Of a stretch of 8,752 nucleotides of DNA, positions 5,971 to 8,752 are shown one piece after another (position 1 is the stretch's first letter; every line of letters starts with the position of its first letter). The notes beneath the pieces were generated by a model, which saw only the letters and a program-made list of their open reading frames with translations, made no database searches and was not told the DNA's origin. Made by a program: the position numbers and the translations under genes. The stretch is from Candidatus Omnitrophota bacterium (GTDB lineage: Bacteria > Omnitrophota > Gorgyraeia > B26-G9). The DNA is taken from contig JAQULA010000061.1 of assembly GCA_028718845.1 (NCBI GenBank), positions 1 through 8,752 of the forward strand, read 5' to 3'.

Positions 5971-7701
5971 ATGCGCAGTATTCAAGAAAAAATGTTCCTA
6001 TCCGGGAATGAAGCTTTGGCCAGGGGCGCCTGGGAAGCCGGGGTAGGGTTTGCCAGTTCGTATCCGGGGACCCCGGCAACCGAGATCCTCGAGTCACTCG
6101 CCGGTTATCCGGAAATTATCAGTCAATGGGCGGTGAATGAAAAAGTGGCCTGTGAGGTTGCTTTTGGCGCGGCCGTGGCCGGAAAACGGGCATTGTTTTC
6201 CTGCAAGCACGTCGGTTTGAATGTGGCCATGGATCCGCTGATGGTCAGTGCCTACAGCGGAATTAATGCCGGGTTTGTCCTGGCGGTCGCCGACGACCCG
6301 GGATTACATTCCTCTCAAAATGAACAGGATACCCGGCAGGTTGCGCCGTACGCGAAGGTCCCGCTGATCGAACCGTGCAGTCCGCAGGAAGCGTATGATT
6401 TTATCCAGACCGCGTACCGGATCAGTGAAGATTTTGATACCCCGGTATTATTTCGTCTGACCACCCGCATCGCGCATACCAAGGAAACCGTTAAGGTGGG
6501 AAAACGCCGGCCGCTAAAAGACCGCGCGCTTGAGAAAAATCCCCAAAAATACGTAATGATCCCGGCCCATGCTTATCCCCGGCACATTCTTTTGGAAGAT
6601 AAAATGCGGAAGCTGGCCGGATACTCGGAAACGACTCCGCTTAACCGGGTGATCCTGCGGGAACATTCTTTGGGTTTTATTGTCAGCAGCGCTGCCGCGC
6701 TCTATGTGCGGGAGATGTATCCGCAGGCGTCATTGCTGATCCTGGGGATGAGCTATCCGCTGCCGTTGGCAATGATCCGGGGATTCGTCAAAAAAGTAAA
6801 AAAAGTTTTTGTTGTCGAAGAACTTGACCATTTTCTGGAAGAGAAAATCCGGGCGGCCGGCATTGCGGTGAGGGCGAAAAAACCGTCGTTTAGAGTCGGG
6901 GAACTGCGGCCGGAGCACATCCCGCTGATCGTTAAAGGAAAAGACAAACAGGAGCAGAAACTTCCCAAACGCCGTCCGGTACTTTGCCCGGGATGCCCGC
7001 ATCGGGCTGCGTTTGTCGCGCTGCGGGCGTTGAAGGTTTTTGTTTGCGGAGATATCGGCTGTTATACTCTGGCGGCGTTGCCGCCGCTGGCAAGCCTGCA
7101 TACCCAGTTATGCATGGGCGCGAGTATCCCGTTTCTGGAAGGCATCCAAAAGAATCATTCCGGGAAAATGGTCGCGGTAATCGGGGATTCTACTTTTATA
7201 CACAGCGGGATTACCGGGCTTATCAGTGCGGTATATAATAAAGCGCGGGGCGTGGTGGTGATCCTGGATAACCGGACCACGGCAATGACCGGGAATCAGC
7301 CGAATCCGGCCATCGGAATGACCGCGCAGGGAGAGAAAACCGGGGAATTGGATTTGGCGGCGCTGGCGCGCGCCTGCGGCGCGGCATCGGTCGATACGGT
7401 TAATCCCTATGAAATCAAAACGATTGAAACCCTTATTCAGCGGCGGTTGCAGGAACCCGGATTGTCCGTGGTTATTTGCCGGGCTCCCTGCCGTTTGCTG
7501 GAACGCTTACGCAAACCGTCTCCCCGCGTAAACGCGGAGAAATGTAAACGCTGCGGTATTTGCGTCGGCATCGATTGCCCGGCCTTGATCCGGGATGAGC
7601 AAAAAACGATTATTATCGACAGCGCGATCTGTACCGGGTGCGGTATTTGCGTGCAGAGTTGTCCGTTCGGGGCATTGGAGTATGATGAAAAAGCGGAATG
7701 A
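5971..7701 (+). CDS. iorA: Indolepyruvate:ferredoxin oxidoreductase, alpha subunit
   Basis: IorA is the catalytic subunit that, with IorB, oxidatively decarboxylates aryl-pyruvates to arylacetyl-CoA, reducing ferredoxin; the reaction is reversible. The 576 residues are near the family length. The N-terminal pyrimidine-binding part includes FASSYPGTPATEIL and the conserved NEKVACEVAFGAA. CPGCPHRA (339-346) and GDIGCYTL (360-367) are diagnostic. The thiamine diphosphate site shows G405-D-S-T and, farther on, LDNRTTAMTG (432-441). The C-terminus holds two 4Fe-4S sites: Cys525, 528, 531, 536 and Cys554, 557, 560, 564. The first has four residues before its last Cys; the second is the standard ferredoxin spacing. 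GGGA at 5961-5964 lies 6 bases before the ATG. iorB starts before this gene ends, so translation is probably coupled. The complex is cytosolic and oxygen-sensitive by family knowledge. Confidence 0.96.
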   Translation: MRSIQEKMFLSGNEALARGAWEAGVGFASSYPGTPATEILESLAGYPEIISQWAVNEKVACEVAFGAAVAGKRALFSCKHVGLNVAMDPLMVSAYSGINAGFVLAVADDPGLHSSQNEQDTRQVAPYAKVPLIEPCSPQEAYDFIQTAYRISEDFDTPVLFRLTTRIAHTKETVKVGKRRPLKDRALEKNPQKYVMIPAHAYPRHILLEDKMRKLAGYSETTPLNRVILREHSLGFIVSSAAALYVREMYPQASLLILGMSYPLPLAMIRGFVKKVKKVFVVEELDHFLEEKIRAAGIAVRAKKPSFRVGELRPEHIPLIVKGKDKQEQKLPKRRPVLCPGCPHRAAFVALRALKVFVCGDIGCYTLAALPPLASLHTQLCMGASIPFLEGIQKNHSGKMVAVIGDSTFIHSGITGLISAVYNKARGVVVILDNRTTAMTGNQPNPAIGMTAQGEKTGELDLAALARACGAASVDTVNPYEIKTIETLIQRRLQEPGLSVVICRAPCRLLERLRKPSPRVNAEKCKRCGICVGIDCPALIRDEQKTIIIDSAICTGCGICVQSCPFGALEYDEKAE

Positions 7702-8173
7702 TACGGTTAATATCCTGTTCTGCGGTATCGGCGGACAGGGGGTGTTAAAGGCCGCGGAAATTTGCGGCTGCGCCGCGATGTATGCCGGATATCACGTAAA
7801 AAAATCCGAGGTGCACGGCATGGCGCAGCGCGGCGGTTCGGTGGAATCGCATTTGCGGTTCGGGGATACCGTGTTTTCTCCGTTGATCCCGTTCGGTCAG
7901 GTGGATTTCCTGGTCGGATTTGACCGGAAAGAAGCGGAAAAATATACCGGATCCCTGAACTCCGGCGGCAAAGATTGTACCCCGGGATTGGAGCTGGCAA
8001 TGCGGGAAATCCCTTCGCCGCTGTTTTTGAATACGTTTATGCTGGGAATGCTTTCCCGATTTGTGCCGATTGGCCCGGAACATTGGCAGCGGGCATTGAA
8101 CGAGGTATTTCACGGTAAACATGAGCCGGAAAACCGGGAGATTTTTTTGAAAGCGCGGGAGGTTCGGTTATGA
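7685..8173 (+). CDS. iorB: Indolepyruvate:ferredoxin oxidoreductase, beta subunit (short form)
   Basis: This 162-residue protein is the gamma-type partner of IorA. The N-terminal loop FCGIGGQGVL (12-21) and SEVHGMAQRGGSV (41-53) are family hallmarks, as is SPLIPFG. From memory the family is usually nearer 190-200 residues. After the SGG at residues 93-95 the sequence jumps in about 20 residues to LNTFMLGML (115-123), a match to the late family motif, so roughly 30 residues seem to be missing. The frame is intact and the C-terminus is normal, so this looks like a compact variant rather than a pseudogene. It overlaps iorA by 17 bases. ATG 7685 is preferred because GGAG at 7677-7680 is 4 bases away; ATG 7682 is the alternative. 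Confidence 0.93.
   Translation: MKKRNDTVNILFCGIGGQGVLKAAEICGCAAMYAGYHVKKSEVHGMAQRGGSVESHLRFGDTVFSPLIPFGQVDFLVGFDRKEAEKYTGSLNSGGKDCTPGLELAMREIPSPLFLNTFMLGMLSRFVPIGPEHWQRALNEVFHGKHEPENREIFLKAREVRL
8157..8163 (+). promoter_or_regulatory. Strong ribosome binding site for the paaK-like gene
   Basis: GGGAGGT lies inside the end of iorB, 6 bases before ATG 8170, and is close to a full anti-Shine-Dalgarno match. It fixes the start of the ligase gene, whose ATG overlaps the iorB TGA as ATGA. Confidence 0.8.
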
Positions 8174-8752
8174 TTTGGAATAAAAAGGTCGAATGCGCTT
8201 CCCCGAATAAATTACAGTCGTTATTGTCGAAACGGCTGCGGGATATCGTAGCGTATACCTATGCCCATAACGCGGTGTATAAACAAAAACTTGATGCCGC
8301 CGGGGTAAATCCGGAACGGATTAAAACAATTGCCGATATCCGCCGGCTGCCGTTCACGATAAAGGAGGATCTGCGCGATAATTATCCCTTCGGACTTTTT
8401 TCCGTGCCGGACCGCGAGATCGCCGAAGTACATGTTTCCAGCGGCATGACCGGAAAACCCACGGTTGTCGGTTATACCAAAGAAGATATCAAACTCTGGG
8501 CCGAGGTCATTGCCCGCTCATTGTGCTGCGCCGGAGCCGAGCCGGGAGACCGGATTCAGGTGGCCTATGGGTACGGATTGTTTACCGGAGGATTGGGCCT
8601 GCATTATGGCGCTTTGGAAATGGGGCTTTCGGTTATTCCGGTTTCTTCCGGGCAGTCAAAACGCCAGCTTAATCTTATGCGTGATTTAAAACCGCGCATC
8701 CTGGCCTGCACGCCCAGTTACGCATTGTACATGGCGGACGAGGCCAGAGAAA
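8170..8752 (+). CDS. paaK: Phenylacetate-CoA ligase family (PaaK), 3' partial
   Basis: About 194 residues are present before the window ends; a full PaaK is about 430. The family adenylates arylacetates with ATP and transfers them to CoA. Visible marks are RDIVAYTYAHNAVYKQKL near the start, LPFTIKEDLRDNYPFGLF (60-77) and the phosphate-binding loop VSSGMTGKPTVVGYT (89-103). Met93 stands where the usual SSGTTGKP has Thr. YGYGLFTGGLGLHYGALEMG, also a family signature, follows. The gene overlaps iorB by 4 bases, so it is translationally coupled to the IOR genes. With IorAB it links aryl-pyruvate, arylacetyl-CoA and free arylacetate. Whether the substrate is phenylacetate, indoleacetate or a hydroxy form cannot be told from this fragment. 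Confidence 0.93.
   Translation, partial: MIWNKKVECASPNKLQSLLSKRLRDIVAYTYAHNAVYKQKLDAAGVNPERIKTIADIRRLPFTIKEDLRDNYPFGLFSVPDREIAEVHVSSGMTGKPTVVGYTKEDIKLWAEVIARSLCCAGAEPGDRIQVAYGYGLFTGGLGLHYGALEMGLSVIPVSSGQSKRQLNLMRDLKPRILACTPSYALYMADEARE

Noticed and set aside
5606..6097. A 163-codon minus-strand frame covering the gap before iorA
   Set aside because: It overlaps two solid genes on the other strand, has no recognisable motif and looks like a composition shadow.
7595..7684. An upstream extension of iorB to ATG 7595
   Set aside because: It would add 30 residues that overlap the IorA ferredoxin domain; family members begin just before the GxGGQG loop, and GGAG supports ATG 7685.

Overview
The window holds eight protein-coding genes, all on the + strand, plus one possible 28-codon ORF. 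The genes at both edges are cut by the window. Base composition is balanced and codon use looks uniform. I see no mobile element, CRISPR array, tRNA or rRNA. The content (a transporter-linked sensor kinase, then a ferredoxin-dependent 2-oxoacid oxidoreductase operon with an aryl-CoA ligase) points to an anaerobic bacterium, probably an uncultured lineage. The sequence does not let me name the phylum.

Region 1 (1-2948) is a signalling pair. The first gene is open from base 1. It encodes the end of a membrane segment like the C-terminus of sodium:solute symporters, then a STAC-like linker, coiled coil, PAS, a Cys/His-rich GAF domain, HisKA and HATPase. This is the layout of CbrA-type symporter/kinase fusions. 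A stand-alone receiver domain with a complete phosphoacceptor site follows about 100 bases later and is its likely partner. A GNAT acetyltransferase (2993-3502) follows.

Region 2 (3503-5755) starts with a perfect sigma-70 promoter, TTGACA-N17-TATAAT, driving a small ArsR-family repressor without the classical metal-binding cysteines. A strong hairpin and a candidate 28-residue membrane peptide come next. An MFS exporter follows, behind an extended -10 promoter whose 17-base spacer is exactly two copies of an 8-mer around one C. The repressor next to an exporter suggests local regulation, but no ligand can be inferred.

Region 3 (5756-8752) is a tightly overlapping operon: iorA, iorB and a phenylacetate-CoA ligase (PaaK family) that runs off the end. 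IorAB interconverts aryl-pyruvates and arylacetyl-CoA using ferredoxin. The ligase interconverts arylacetyl-CoA and free arylacetate at the cost or gain of ATP equivalents. Together they either degrade aromatic amino acids to aryl acetates or make aromatic amino acids from salvaged aryl acetates. A promoter whose -35 lies inside a two-turn inverted repeat precedes iorA. IorB looks internally shortened, and the ligase has Met in place of a usual Thr in its phosphate-binding loop.

No wholly new system is obvious. The best leads are the GAF Cys/His set, the short IorB, the peptide ORF after arsR and the unusual promoter architectures.
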